Source: Fischerella sp. PCC 9605 (lineage in GTDB: Bacteria; Cyanobacteriota; Cyanobacteriia; Cyanobacteriales; Nostocaceae). From it: a stretch of 64,000 nucleotides of DNA. The first letter of the stretch is position 1. Every line of letters begins with the position of its first letter. Positions 45,001 to 54,630 of the stretch are shown here, piece by piece. Under the pieces are notes generated by a model. That model did no database searches. It saw only the letters and a program-made list of their open reading frames with translations, and was not told the DNA's origin. The stretch covers positions 706,460 through 770,459 of the forward strand of contig NZ_KI912151.1 of the NCBI RefSeq assembly GCF_000517105.1, in the 5' to 3' direction. The position numbers and the translations under genes are program-made.

Positions 45001-45102
45001 TGACAGGAATACTCTTATTTTCGGTGTTTTGCTTTCTTTGGCTGATTGGTTTTACACTTTTAGCAGAACTTTTCTTTTATGAAGAAGAGCAACAGTTCTA
45101 AA
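45001..45102 (+). CDS. Possible single-helix membrane microprotein (33 aa)
   Basis: ATG at 45001 with GGTGAG about 7 nt upstream; 33 codons encode one hydrophobic helix (ILLFSVFCFLWLIGFTLLAE) and an acidic tail FFYEEEQQF. It resembles small accessory subunits of membrane complexes in size, but no specific match is recognised. It could be a chance ORF. Confidence 0.35.
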
Positions 45103-45638
45103 AGTTGAAATGCTTTCGCAAATACTATCTAGTTGGAATTTAGTACATTGCTAGGGTTTGATTGTCAATACTTGCTGAACACAATTATGGAGTATCAGTT
45201 ACAACTATTTCAGAGTGTTCGCTACAAGTAGTGTCACAAGAGGCACTTGTAACACGGGTGTACTGATTTAGTATCTGTTTATCCCTATAACCGTGCTACC
45301 TGTGTCGCGCTGTGGGGAGAGAAAGCTTCTGAGGCGGAAGTAGCAGTAGCAGGGGGAGATTTTCCCTCCCCTGCTCTCCCTGCTCTGTATCTCTCCTCAC
45401 CTATCCAACCTTGAACACTTGCAAATACGGAATTCAGAGAATGTTTGGAAAGTAGTTGCTGATACACTTACGTGTTGGATATCCTCTTATTCCTCCTTTT
45501 CAAGCGAGATTAGAGGGATAAAGCAAATTTTTAATACTTCTCAAACATCCTCTGAGGGAGCAACAAGTCTTTTAAAACATATCTATATAGTTATCATCCA
45601 TCCATTTTTTGTAGAGGATAACGATCTGGTTGGTCTAA
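45103..45638. other. Intergenic region before the exopolysaccharide cluster
   Basis: About 540 nt with no accepted gene. It has ACAAGT/ACTTGT-containing imperfect palindromes near 45225-45250 and a CCCTGCTCT low-complexity run near 45370-45390. Confidence 0.5.
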
Positions 45639-46757
45639 TTAAGGAATTCCCAGCATCATATCAGCAATTTTGATGGTAGTTTTTTCCCAAGAAAATTTTT
45701 CTAGACAATGCTTCTGACCTTCCTTTCCCATAGTCCTCAATTTATCAGGATGAGAGAAAGCATGACAAATTGCATCTGCAATTGCTGTAGGTGTTGGTTC
45801 ATCAACTAAGAAGCCGTAGCGGCCATTTTGAGTTATTTCAGGCAAAGCATTTCTATTGAGACCAAGAACAGGAGTTTTACAAGCTAAAGCTTCTAGATAA
45901 ACAAATCCCCAAGGCTCATTGAGAGATGGCATAGCAAATAAAGCTGCTTGGTTGAACAAATCCTGTAGTTGTTTTCCTCTAATCTCTCCATATACTGTCA
46001 GATTAGGAATTGAGCCATTCAAATACTTCTTATTTTCCTGACCTACAATGACTAGTTTGATTTCAGGATTTTTCTTTTGTGCAAGTTTGAATCCTTCAAG
46101 TAATAGCAGTCCACCCTTATCTTCAAACCGATTAGAAGCAACGAAGAGAATTTGACCATTGCTGTAGTCTTTCTCTCCGTAAAATGGTTGTAGATTTCCT
46201 ATACCAGATCCAACGACTGTAATGCGATCGGGATTTATATTGTAGTGATTGATCAAAGAATCTTTAACATATTCCGAAAAGGAAAAGAAGTGCTTGACAT
46301 GATTAAAAGCGTGAATGTCAAGTTGCTCATGAACCTTACGGCCTTTGTCAGTATTCCGAGTAGAAAGTTTTGTCTCGTATTGATGCCATGTATAAGAAGT
46401 AGCGTCCATAAGTAGATAATGTTCAAATCCTGGAAATCCTGACACAGGAAGGTTGAACTGTCCCATATGAAGAATTTTATTGCACTCCAGATGCCTTACT
46501 TTTCTTTGAAGGATTTCACAACTTTTTTTACGAAATACTGGTCCTCCAAAGTAATCAGTACCCAAACCATCCATTCGGTGGATCAACTCAAGAAATTTTT
46601 TTTGATATTTATTAAACCCTGTAGAAATACTAATAATATTCACTCCTAATTTCTCAAGGCGTCTAATTATATTGCTTGGGGTTCCCGACCACGTTATTGG
46701 ATCTCTTGGGTCGGCCCAATGATGAGTTACAATAACATTCGCTACAGTCTTAACCAT
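45639..46757 (-). CDS. Family 4 glycosyltransferase
   Basis: 372 residues with a GT-B fold. The donor-binding half has ILFVASNRFEDKGGLLLLEG, LVIVGQENKK and the EX7E-type region NEPWGFVYLEALACKTPVLG. It is the last gene of the minus-strand exopolysaccharide cluster. The donor sugar is unknown. The ATG follows a weak ribosome site. Confidence 0.9.
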   Translation of the reverse strand: MVKTVANVIVTHHWADPRDPITWSGTPSNIIRRLEKLGVNIISISTGFNKYQKKFLELIHRMDGLGTDYFGGPVFRKKSCEILQRKVRHLECNKILHMGQFNLPVSGFPGFEHYLLMDATSYTWHQYETKLSTRNTDKGRKVHEQLDIHAFNHVKHFFSFSEYVKDSLINHYNINPDRITVVGSGIGNLQPFYGEKDYSNGQILFVASNRFEDKGGLLLLEGFKLAQKKNPEIKLVIVGQENKKYLNGSIPNLTVYGEIRGKQLQDLFNQAALFAMPSLNEPWGFVYLEALACKTPVLGLNRNALPEITQNGRYGFLVDEPTPTAIADAICHAFSHPDKLRTMGKEGQKHCLEKFSWEKTTIKIADMMLGIP

Positions 46758-46894
46758 CTTCTACAATCAATTACTGTACTGGACACTGAAAACATTACTA
46801 TTGCAAAGAAAATCACGTTAGGGCATAAATAACAATTGTTACTCTAGAGGCGTGATATTGACGCTTAAACAGATTGTCTATCCCTTCCAGTTAT

Positions 46895-48322
46895 TTAGTA
46901 AGCACCAGTCTTTTGCAGAACAACCTTCACAGTTTTGAGTAGGATATTTAAATCTAAGCAGAGTGACCAATTCTCAATGTAATTAATATCTAATTTGACA
47001 GCATCTTCAAAGTTTTCAATATCTGAACGACCAGAAACCTGCCACAAACCAGTAATACCAGGAAGAACTTCTTGTCGGATGAAATGTTTTGTTTTGAACT
47101 TCTCTACATCCCTAACAGGTAGAGGACGCGGACCAACAAGGCTCATCTCTCCAAGAAAAACATTAAACAGTTGTGGTAATTCATCCAGACTATAGCGACG
47201 CAATAATTTGCCAACTCGGGTTACGCGGGGGTCATCCTTCATTTTAAAGAGGACGCCGTCCTTAATCTCATTCTTTGCTTCTAGGGAAGCTTGCAACTTT
47301 TCTGCATTTGCAACCATTGTCCGGAATTTCCAAATCTTGAACCTCCGACAATGTAAACCGATTCGTTCTTGTCTGAAGAAGACAGGCCCAGGAGAATCTA
47401 ATTTAATTAGCAAAGCAATCAACAAATAAACAGGAGAAAGTATAGATAGCAAAATTACAGAACAACAAAGGTCAAAACACCGTTTCACCCAAAAATCACT
47501 TCCAGTGATAATTGGTGCTGGAATTGTCATGCAGGGAACTTCACCAATCATCCAAAATATAGATTTTGGGTGACGAAATTCACTTTTGGTTGGCAAAATT
47601 CGCAGAGTAATACCAGCAGTATGGAAATGCCAGCAAACATACAGACGATTCTTAATAGCGCTCCAAGAAACAAAAGCTTCTACGATTCCCTGCCGGCGAA
47701 GGTATTCAAAAGTGGCCTCACGTTTAAGGAGATCTAGGCAACTAGAGTCGGCTATTCCTTGTATGGTGTAACAACTTTCTCGTTCTATTATGTGGGTGTG
47801 ATTTTCTTTTTCTTCTGCTTCAGTTATCAAAAAAATGGGATGACGAATTGCCCCCTTTTTACGCAGCAGTTTGGTAATAACATCAAATAGATAACGTTCG
47901 CTACAGATAAAAGTTACAGACAAAAACCAAAAAATTAGATAAGTTGAGCGAGAAACATAGTGATTGGGTTCGTAAAGGAAAGCGATAAATAACAAAAATA
48001 CCTTTGATAGTGAGATTGTTTTAAGCAGACCAATATAGTTGCGCCGATGAATGCCTGCTTTGTAGAGACCCTTTGTAGCAATAATACCTATTTCCAAAGC
48101 GAGAGTAAGTATTAAAAAAGATTTTTGGTTTGTCCAGGGTGATTCTAATGGAGTCCCATAAAATACTCCTAGACTCCATGCTAATGTCAGTGCAAATGCA
48201 TCTAAACAGATCAGTGTTGCTATCCGAAATAACCTGATAGCTAATCCTCTTTGTATTCTTGTGCTTTTCGCTGACCTCAAATCAGGTTTGAAATTGGCTA
48301 TGGATACAAATTTAGAATCCAT
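46895..48322 (-). CDS. Undecaprenyl-phosphate glycosylphosphotransferase (priming enzyme)
   Basis: 475 residues. Several N-terminal helices (about 28-160) and a degenerate CoA-binding-like domain precede the catalytic PglC/WbaP-type part: [57 protein letters not shown], and [24 protein letters not shown]. It transfers a sugar phosphate to undecaprenyl phosphate at the inner membrane to start repeat-unit synthesis. Position in the cluster fits. Confidence 0.95.
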   Translation of the reverse strand: MDSKFVSIANFKPDLRSAKSTRIQRGLAIRLFRIATLICLDAFALTLAWSLGVFYGTPLESPWTNQKSFLILTLALEIGIIATKGLYKAGIHRRNYIGLLKTISLSKVFLLFIAFLYEPNHYVSRSTYLIFWFLSVTFICSERYLFDVITKLLRKKGAIRHPIFLITEAEEKENHTHIIERESCYTIQGIADSSCLDLLKREATFEYLRRQGIVEAFVSWSAIKNRLYVCWHFHTAGITLRILPTKSEFRHPKSIFWMIGEVPCMTIPAPIITGSDFWVKRCFDLCCSVILLSILSPVYLLIALLIKLDSPGPVFFRQERIGLHCRRFKIWKFRTMVANAEKLQASLEAKNEIKDGVLFKMKDDPRVTRVGKLLRRYSLDELPQLFNVFLGEMSLVGPRPLPVRDVEKFKTKHFIRQEVLPGITGLWQVSGRSDIENFEDAVKLDINYIENWSLCLDLNILLKTVKVVLQKTGAY

Positions 48323-48768
48323 AAATTCTAACTCTCCTTTGTTCTAGTTGTTTACTCTTTGAAGATTCAAATCTATTGAACTCACTGATAGAATCAAGAA
48401 ATATTTTATTTTTCTCATGCAATAATTCATGAATAATTATTGGCTCCACTGCTGAAGCCAATAAACCTATAGAAAATTGTAAAATTACGTCATTAATATT
48501 AAATTAAACTAAAATCGTTCGGTTCAAAGAGCCAAAAATAATATGCAGTTAACGTGACTCACAACAATAATAAATATTGCAAATTCCCTAATTAAATATA
48601 GGTTTTGAGATAATTTTTGTTTAGATTTTGATGTAATGTTTGGGTATATTTGCATATGAATTCTAATAGTAATTGGCAATAGACTTTGTTCATATCTTGT
48701 ACTTGGTAACTGTCAGTCACAACTACACAAACAACACTCACTGAAGATGTGAGTTTTGCAGATTCGAT
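48323..48768. other. AT-rich intergenic region within the cluster
   Basis: 446 nt with no credible ORF; A/T-rich. It separates the priming transferase from the xylanase-like gene and probably contains a promoter for the former. Confidence 0.5.
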
Positions 48769-49935
48769 TCAACGCTTGGGAGCTTTGTCAAACGCTCTTG
48801 CCATAGCATTCCATGCAAGCTTGGGTTGGAGATTTGAGTCAAATGGTAAAGGACGTACTGGCGCACCATCCCGGCGGGGGGCATATTGTGAAAGCCAGGT
48901 GTCGCGATCGCTCAATCCCCAAGTTAATACTGCTATCACGGCTTTTTCATCTAGCACAACTGATAGATAGTCTTCATAGGCACTGGCAACTATGCGATCG
49001 CGAATCTTAGGATCTTTTGGTAAGTCTTTGTCTGTTACATCTAGTTCAGTAACCAGAATTTTTAGATCGAGACTGGCGACATCGGCTAAAAACTTTCGTA
49101 GTTTTTTGGGATTGAAATTGGTTTCTGAACCCAATAAATGGGACTGTATGCCAAAGGCATGAAGTGGTGTTCCTCTAGATTTCAAACGCTCTAGCAGTTT
49201 CAGAACCGCAGTTCTCCTGGCTTCGTCTCTAGGGGTGTCATATTCCAGCCCTGTTTCGTTGTAGACCATCAAAGCTTTTGGATCGGCTTGGGCTGCAACC
49301 CGAAAGGCAAGCTCAATATAGTCTAAACCTAAAAATTTTAACCAAGGTGTGTTTCTCAAACCGTCAGAGCGTTTATGTTTTGGTTCAATTGCCTCATTTA
49401 CCACATCCCAAGAGTGTATTTGCCCAGCATAGTGTTTGGTAACAGTAGCAATATGTTCCACAAAAAATTTTTCCGCATTCTGACGGTTAATAACTTCCTT
49501 AAACCATCGAGGTAGACTTTCATGCCAAACTAAAGTATGTCCCCGAAAAAGCATCCCATGAGTGCGGGCAAACTTAACCAACCAATCACCAGAGGTAAAG
49601 TCAAATCTATTTGGAGTGGGACGCAAAGCTGACCACTTTAGTTCTCCATTTGGAACCAAAATGCCGCACTCTTGAGCAAAGCGGTTTGCAAAAGCAGTAT
49701 CCGAGGAGAGTACATCTTTAACAGCTGCTGCTCCATAAATTAATCCTTTAGCAGCGGCACGCTTTTTCAAAGGAGTGTATTTAATTACTTTAAAGTTCCT
49801 TTTAAGGTTGTCGAGCGATCGGATTTGGTAACTTTGATATCCAGCTTTAGCGATCGCGATCGCCCCTATGCCAGTGAGACCCGCTAGGCTCAGCCATAAG
49901 GCTTGTCGCCTAGTTACTAATCTTTTATTGGGCAT
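48769..49935 (-). CDS. GH10 endo-beta-1,4-xylanase-like hydrolase
   Basis: 388 residues. The N-terminus is a possible twin-arginine signal or membrane anchor (TRRQALWLSLAGLTGIGAIA). The GH10 barrel has FAQECGILVPNGELKWSALR, GHTLVWHESLPRWF, the acid/base Glu in HSWDVVNEAIEPK and the nucleophile Glu in LKILVTELDVTD. The catalytic residues are intact. It starts 11 nt inside the end of the WecG gene, so is coupled to it. A role in trimming or remodelling a secreted polysaccharide is inferred from context. Confidence 0.94.
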   Translation of the reverse strand: MPNKRLVTRRQALWLSLAGLTGIGAIAIAKAGYQSYQIRSLDNLKRNFKVIKYTPLKKRAAAKGLIYGAAAVKDVLSSDTAFANRFAQECGILVPNGELKWSALRPTPNRFDFTSGDWLVKFARTHGMLFRGHTLVWHESLPRWFKEVINRQNAEKFFVEHIATVTKHYAGQIHSWDVVNEAIEPKHKRSDGLRNTPWLKFLGLDYIELAFRVAAQADPKALMVYNETGLEYDTPRDEARRTAVLKLLERLKSRGTPLHAFGIQSHLLGSETNFNPKKLRKFLADVASLDLKILVTELDVTDKDLPKDPKIRDRIVASAYEDYLSVVLDEKAVIAVLTWGLSDRDTWLSQYAPRRDGAPVRPLPFDSNLQPKLAWNAMARAFDKAPKR

Positions 49936-50683
49936 TGAGAATTTCCCGTAACAATAGTCTAGCTACAAACCAAGGTTCTACTAGGTAACGCCTCCAGAGT
50001 CTTTTCGGCTCACTCAATAGACGATACAACCACTCCAAGCCCATCTTTCCCATCCAGCGAGGTGGGGTAGGAATGGCTCCTGCTACATAGTCTATGCAGG
50101 CTCCACTAGTCAAAATAGCATTTGCATGGATATGCTCTAGGTTATCTAATATCCAGTATTCTTGGCGTGGCATACCCATTCCTACCATTAATACATGGGG
50201 TTGATAAGCCTTAATTGCTGCCAGGGTAGCAAGGTTTTCTTGGCTATCTTTTTGAGTATTGATGTAGCCGTGAGCTGTAGCAATCTGTATATCAGCAAAC
50301 TTGTCTCGTAAAATACTAGCTCCGCGTTCTGCAACTCCTGGCTTAGAGCCTAGATAGAATACACGCCAACCTTTTTCAGCTGCTTCCGCCATCAGGGGCC
50401 ATACCCAATCAGCATAGGTAACTCTTTGCTCTCGCTGGAGTGGAAAACCTAACAGCTTTCCTAGGAAAACCAAAGGCATACCGTCTATATGGGCGTAGTC
50501 TGCTTTCGCAAAAAAGGCACGCATTTTTGGGTCGTGATGGTAAATATAAAGGCTATGTAGGTTGTGATTGGCAACGATCCATTTTTCATTTCGCTCTATA
50601 GATTCTGCAATCAACGCATTGAGTTCAGGAATGGAAAGTGCATCTACTTGTACACCCAGAAATTTGTAGGGCGATCGCTTCAT
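49925..50683 (-). CDS. WecG/TagA/CpsF-family glycosyltransferase (GT26)
   Basis: 252 residues. Family motifs: IVANHNLHSLYIYHHDPKMR, ADYAHIDGMPLVFLGKLLG, RVFYLGSKPGVAERGASIL, VLMVGMGMPRQEYWILDN and CIDYVAGAIPTPPRWMGKMG. It adds the second sugar to a polyprenyl-linked precursor. It overlaps the xylanase start by 11 nt. Confidence 0.95.
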   Translation of the reverse strand: MKRSPYKFLGVQVDALSIPELNALIAESIERNEKWIVANHNLHSLYIYHHDPKMRAFFAKADYAHIDGMPLVFLGKLLGFPLQREQRVTYADWVWPLMAEAAEKGWRVFYLGSKPGVAERGASILRDKFADIQIATAHGYINTQKDSQENLATLAAIKAYQPHVLMVGMGMPRQEYWILDNLEHIHANAILTSGACIDYVAGAIPTPPRWMGKMGLEWLYRLLSEPKRLWRRYLVEPWFVARLLLREILNAQ

Positions 50684-50744
50684 AAATTTTGTTTAACAAT
50701 CTACTCTCAATAATTTCAATCAATCAAATAAACACTTATTGGTA

Positions 50745-51662
50745 TTAACATTTGATTTTGACTCTTTTGCTCAACCAATTTATATTGGATTGGTCAATCG
50801 CTATGTAGTCAGTGCTAGGAGGTATATCAAATTTTTCAGGAAGAAGTTCTAATGAAGGTCTAATTAGTGCCCCACGGCGAATAAAATAAATGACCATATC
50901 CATCTGTTTGAGGAGATGAAAAATGGAGGCTTCTTCACTATTTTTAACATCTTCATTGAATTCAAAAATAATTGCTTTAGGTTTTCTTGATCCGAGAATG
51001 TCTTTGACTCTATTCAAAATAACAGGTTCATACCCTTCAACATCTATTTTTATTAAATAGGGCGCATCACTATTTTTCAATATCTGGGTAAAAACTTGTG
51101 CTGAATCTTTGATTTCTATACAAATTTTTTCGCCCGGAATAATTCTGGATATTGAGGCACGAGAAATATTCCCATCGTCAATATGGAGTTCAGCGATTCC
51201 ATCTTGATCTGATAATCCATAAGGATGAAGAATGAGATTATCTATTTCATTAGTTGCTATGGTTTTTTGCAGATATTCAATCAGTTCCGGATTTGGTTCA
51301 AATAAGTGGATCTGACCTCCTGCTTGCAAAATATCTGCACAGTTTAAGGATATTACACCGATATTTGCACCTATATCTAATAATATATCTCCCTTCTCAA
51401 GTAACTTTCGGCAAAAGAAAGTTATTTTACGGTCATAATCCAGAAAATAGTAAACTGTTCTACCAAAATATTCTGCTGGATTCAGCCATAATTTTCTTCC
51501 ATTTTTCAAATTCACTTGACATGGTTGATGCGGTGAAGCATATGTAAATAATGAAAGTTGAGTAAACTTTCCTCCACCAGAATAGAAAGGATAAAGATAA
51601 CCAAAAGCACGAAAAATTGCTCGTAACAATAGGTACGAAAAAAGCTGAAATTGCTCGATCAT
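50745..51662 (-). CDS. FkbM-family methyltransferase
   Basis: 305 residues. The SAM-binding motif DILLDIGANIGVISLN is followed by HLFEPNPELIEYLQ and the FkbM-typical YLIKIDVEGYEPVILNRV, then KAIIFEFNED. It probably O-methylates a sugar of the exopolysaccharide (inference from context). The N-terminal 60 residues are hydrophobic/basic and may associate with the membrane. Confidence 0.92.
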   Translation of the reverse strand: MIEQFQLFSYLLLRAIFRAFGYLYPFYSGGGKFTQLSLFTYASPHQPCQVNLKNGRKLWLNPAEYFGRTVYYFLDYDRKITFFCRKLLEKGDILLDIGANIGVISLNCADILQAGGQIHLFEPNPELIEYLQKTIATNEIDNLILHPYGLSDQDGIAELHIDDGNISRASISRIIPGEKICIEIKDSAQVFTQILKNSDAPYLIKIDVEGYEPVILNRVKDILGSRKPKAIIFEFNEDVKNSEEASIFHLLKQMDMVIYFIRRGALIRPSLELLPEKFDIPPSTDYIAIDQSNINWLSKRVKIKC

Positions 51663-51675
51663 AAATTTTCCCCAT

Positions 51676-51935
51676 TTATAGGTTAAACATTGACTCTACA
51701 AACCTCAGACCTAGTTGATAATACTTATGTTTTTTGGGATTAAATTTCATTAGCTCAGCTACTAAATTCCATACAATATTGCCTAAAATTGACCAAATTT
51801 TGACCAGACAAGCCAATATAAAAACTGCTCATATCTTCGTTCAACACGACCATATTCTTTGATTTGATCGATATATTTTTGTATTCCTTTACGCTTAATT
51901 GGTTTACCTTGGATTGTGGCAAAAGTCTATGCGAT
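51676..51935 (-). pseudogene. Decayed C-terminal gene fragment
   Basis: The minus strand reads IQGKPIKRKGIQKYIDQIKE to WLVWSKFGQF in one frame, stops, and continues in another frame as ILGNIVWNLVAELMKFNPKK and YYQLGLRFVESMFNL. This looks like the end of a glycosyltransferase- or sulfotransferase-type gene broken by a frameshift; the N-terminal part is gone. The identity is uncertain. Confidence 0.4.
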
Positions 51936-51971
51936 CGCGATCAATAACATTAGAATGCCTCATAGCAGATT

Positions 51972-53075
51972 TCACATCATTATTTTGAAAGTATTTTCTT
52001 GAAAATGCTGCCAAAAGTTAGTTAAAAATCCTTCGGTGGATAAGCACTCTTTCCATAGCTTCCGACACTCATACTGTAAATCTAAAAATTCTTGAGGTGA
52101 AAGATTATTGTGAAACTCAACAACTCTCTGTGCAATCTGCGGTAAATCTTTACTATCTACCCAAACGCAATACTTTTTCCAATCAATTTTAAAGTCATAG
52201 GGTAAAACACAATCTGTATCAATGAAAATTGGAATGCGTCCACAGCATAGCGCTTCAAACAGTCGTATTGAAAAGTTTCCCCGACCACGACAGCAGAGAA
52301 TATAATCGCTATCTACAATATTACGTACATATTCCAGACGTAGTTTCAGCTTTTGCTGTAGATCGTTGGCTTCAAAGAATGCCATATTTTCTCGAACTAC
52401 AAAGTTTGTCTCAATTTCTGAACTTTTGCTTAGATACTCTATAGCCTCCATTCGTAGCTTGTGTCCTCTATATGGTGAAAAGGATGTTCCACCATTTTTC
52501 AGCATTACACCCTTATGGATAAGTTCCTTAAGTTTGACATTCCAAGTAGATTTGTGGGCATAACCATTAAACCCAACGACGGGCTTTGCTCTTTTTTTGC
52601 GAATGGGAAGCTCATTTTCATGATAGTGCTCAATCAAGTCTTCATAAACTGCATTCATGGCGAAGTCACCAGGTCGCCTTTTAGAAGCTAATAGCGATTG
52701 ACGGAATACGAAAGCATCTTTAATAGGAATTTCTTCATGTGAACAATCGCTAGCAAAAAAGACAACCAATGGCTTTTTTGCTTGCTGCACTATTTCTGCA
52801 AACTGAATTCCTAAGGACATGACCGAGCTATTAATTTTAGCAGTCCATGTATTTCCTCTAACATCTAACCAGTCAAAAGGTAAAATGGCAAAGTCTGCCT
52901 TTTCTAGTGAGGTTATTTCAAACAAAGAGTGACTTATGTTTGCATAATGAACTACAGACTTCGACCAAGGAGCTACATCATTTTCAGAAGGGGAAGACCA
53001 AAAGGGTTGAAGTATGGTGACAGGGCGTGAAGCTTTGGGCAGGTACTGGAAATCTGAAAATATCTTTAATTTCAT
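51972..53075 (-). CDS. Exostosin-like glycosyltransferase (paralogue 1)
   Basis: 367 residues. Features of the exostosin (GT47-like) family: PKASRPVTILQPFWSSP, ADFAILPFDWLDVRGNTW, the YILCCRGRGNFSIRLFEALC motif, CGRIPIFIDTDCVLPYDFKI and a C-terminal WKECLSTEGFLTNFW. About 60 percent of residues look identical to the next gene by eye. No membrane helix is seen, so it should act in the cytoplasm on lipid-linked repeats. Sugar specificity unknown. Confidence 0.88.
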   Translation of the reverse strand: MKLKIFSDFQYLPKASRPVTILQPFWSSPSENDVAPWSKSVVHYANISHSLFEITSLEKADFAILPFDWLDVRGNTWTAKINSSVMSLGIQFAEIVQQAKKPLVVFFASDCSHEEIPIKDAFVFRQSLLASKRRPGDFAMNAVYEDLIEHYHENELPIRKKRAKPVVGFNGYAHKSTWNVKLKELIHKGVMLKNGGTSFSPYRGHKLRMEAIEYLSKSSEIETNFVVRENMAFFEANDLQQKLKLRLEYVRNIVDSDYILCCRGRGNFSIRLFEALCCGRIPIFIDTDCVLPYDFKIDWKKYCVWVDSKDLPQIAQRVVEFHNNLSPQEFLDLQYECRKLWKECLSTEGFLTNFWQHFQENTFKIMM

Positions 53076-53117
53076 AACTACTTTTGTTTTTTCAGTCTAG
53101 AGACATTTGTTAAATTC

Positions 53118-53216
53118 ATGGAGGAAATCATCAAATTTTTGAATCAAAAAGGCTTATCTTTTGAAGACTTGTTGGAAGCGATAACAGACTGGACACATCA
53201 AAAGCCAGGCTTTTAA
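53118..53216 (+). pseudogene. Small broken ORF upstream of tnpA remnant
   Basis: EEIIKFLNQKGLSFEDLLEA to HQKPGF, 32 codons. Sequence in another frame continues LLNKVNDLDEVTAELHQISK to 53299, ending beside the tnpA remnant start, which suggests one gene with a frameshift. Family not recognised; probably mobile-element related. Confidence 0.35.
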
Positions 53217-53276
53217 ACAAGGTAAATGACTTAGATGAAGTCACTGCCGAACTTCACCAAATTTCCAAGCAATGCG

Positions 53277-53390
53277 ATGAATTACAAATCAATAGTTAGG
53301 TCGATTTCTGATTTGAAGGCTCACTTGGTTGTAACCACCAAGTATCGAAGAAAAGTTATCACACCTACAATACTTACTCGTATGTTGTAG
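53277..53390 (+). mobile_element. IS200/IS605-family tnpA remnant
   Basis: 37 codons read NYKSIVRSISDLKAHLVVTT and KYRRKVITPTILTRML before TAG. This matches the conserved start of TnpA transposases (SLKAHLVFVTKYRRKV-type). The catalytic HUH and Tyr parts are absent. A hairpin at 53468-53490 may be the element's right end. Confidence 0.75.
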
Positions 53391-53467
53391 TCAATTAATT
53401 CTATTTCCTAAAAATGGGGCTGTTAAGTAATTGAATTTAATTTTGTCACCTCCGAGTCTTCATCCCA

Positions 53468-53490
53468 ACACCGCCCTTACGGGACGGTGT
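53468..53490. repeat. Hairpin ACACCGCCC / GGGACGGTGT, probable IS end
   Basis: Nine paired bases with one bulged A around a TTAC loop, about 80 nt after the tnpA remnant. IS200/IS605 elements have subterminal hairpins rather than terminal inverted repeats, which fits. Confidence 0.45.
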
Positions 53491-53510
53491 GAACCTTCTA
53501 CCGAGAAAAG

Positions 53511-54611
53511 CTAAAAATGCTGCCATAAGTTGGCAAAGAATCCTTCATAAGATAACCAATCTTTCCATACTTGCCTACACTCATATTGCAGTTCTATGAA
53601 TTGCTCTGGTGAAAGTTGATTGTGAAACTCTGCCACTTTCTCAGCAATCTGTGGCAAGTCTTTTGTGTCTATCCAAACACAATATTTTTTCCAGTCAATT
53701 CTGAAGTCATAAGGTAAAGCACAATCAGTATCAACAAAGATCGGAATGCGTCCACAACACAATGTTTCATAAAATCTGAGAGAAAAGTTTCCTCGACCAC
53801 GACAGCAAAGTATATAGTCACTCTCAGCCATATTTTGCACGTATTCAAGACGCACTTTCAGCTTTTCCTCAGGTTCTTTAGCTTCAAAAAATGCCATTTT
53901 GTCGCGAATTTTAAAATTGGTTTCAACTAAAGGGCTATTGCTAAAATACTTTAAAGCTTGGTTTCGCAAGCGATGTCCTTCATAGGGGGGAAAAGTTTCT
54001 CCACCACTTGCCAGCATTACTCCTTGACGAATTAAATCCTTAAACTTTATTGACCAATTGCCTTGATCGGCACAACCATCAAATCCCACAACAGGCTTTT
54101 GTTGCTTCTGGCGTATAGTTAATTTATTTTCTTGGTAATATTCAACCAAGTCTTCGTATAGTGCAGTCATGACAAATTCATTAGACTGCCTTCTAGCGCC
54201 TATGAGGGACTGACGAAAAATAAAAGCATCCTGAATGGGAATGTATTCATGGGAGCGATCGCCGCAATAGAAAATAATAATTGGTTTTTCAGCTTGCTTA
54301 ACCATTTGGACAAACTCAATAGCTAAAGCATATGCTGATTTATTTGTCTTAGCTGTCCATGTGTTCCCTGAGACGTGTAACCAGTCAAAAGGTAAAACAG
54401 CAAAATCTGCTTCTTTTAACGAAGTAATTTCAAACAAAGAGTCACTTATTTTTGCATAATTAGAGATCAACTTATCCCAAGGAGGAATATAATACTCTCG
54501 GTTTTCTAAGTGAAATTTTTCTGTATATTCTGACCAAAAAGGTTGGATGAGAGTAACAGGATAAACTCCTTCAGGAAGATAACGCGGATCTGAAAATAAC
54601 TTTAGTTTCAT
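53511..54611 (-). CDS. Exostosin-like glycosyltransferase (paralogue 2)
   Basis: 366 residues from the ATG at 54611. It shares with paralogue 1 ADFAVLPFDWLHVSGNTWTA, DYILCCRGRGNFSLRFYETL, CGRIPIFVDTDCALPYDFRI and the C-terminal EGFFANLWQHF. It has an insert near residues 32-45 (FHLENREYYIPPWDK) missing from the other copy. The two likely arose by tandem duplication and may add different sugars. Confidence 0.88.
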   Translation of the reverse strand: MKLKLFSDPRYLPEGVYPVTLIQPFWSEYTEKFHLENREYYIPPWDKLISNYAKISDSLFEITSLKEADFAVLPFDWLHVSGNTWTAKTNKSAYALAIEFVQMVKQAEKPIIIFYCGDRSHEYIPIQDAFIFRQSLIGARRQSNEFVMTALYEDLVEYYQENKLTIRQKQQKPVVGFDGCADQGNWSIKFKDLIRQGVMLASGGETFPPYEGHRLRNQALKYFSNSPLVETNFKIRDKMAFFEAKEPEEKLKVRLEYVQNMAESDYILCCRGRGNFSLRFYETLCCGRIPIFVDTDCALPYDFRIDWKKYCVWIDTKDLPQIAEKVAEFHNQLSPEQFIELQYECRQVWKDWLSYEGFFANLWQHF

Positions 54612-54630
54612 CAATGCATCAATCGTAACT

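Noticed and set aside
45285-45467. 60-codon minus-strand open frame before the exopolysaccharide cluster
   Set aside because: Low-complexity composition from a CCCTGCTCT-like run; no start context.
53118-53299. Intact two-frame regulator upstream of tnpA
   Set aside because: A stop and a frame change interrupt it, and the transposase itself is only a 37-codon remnant, so it is decayed.
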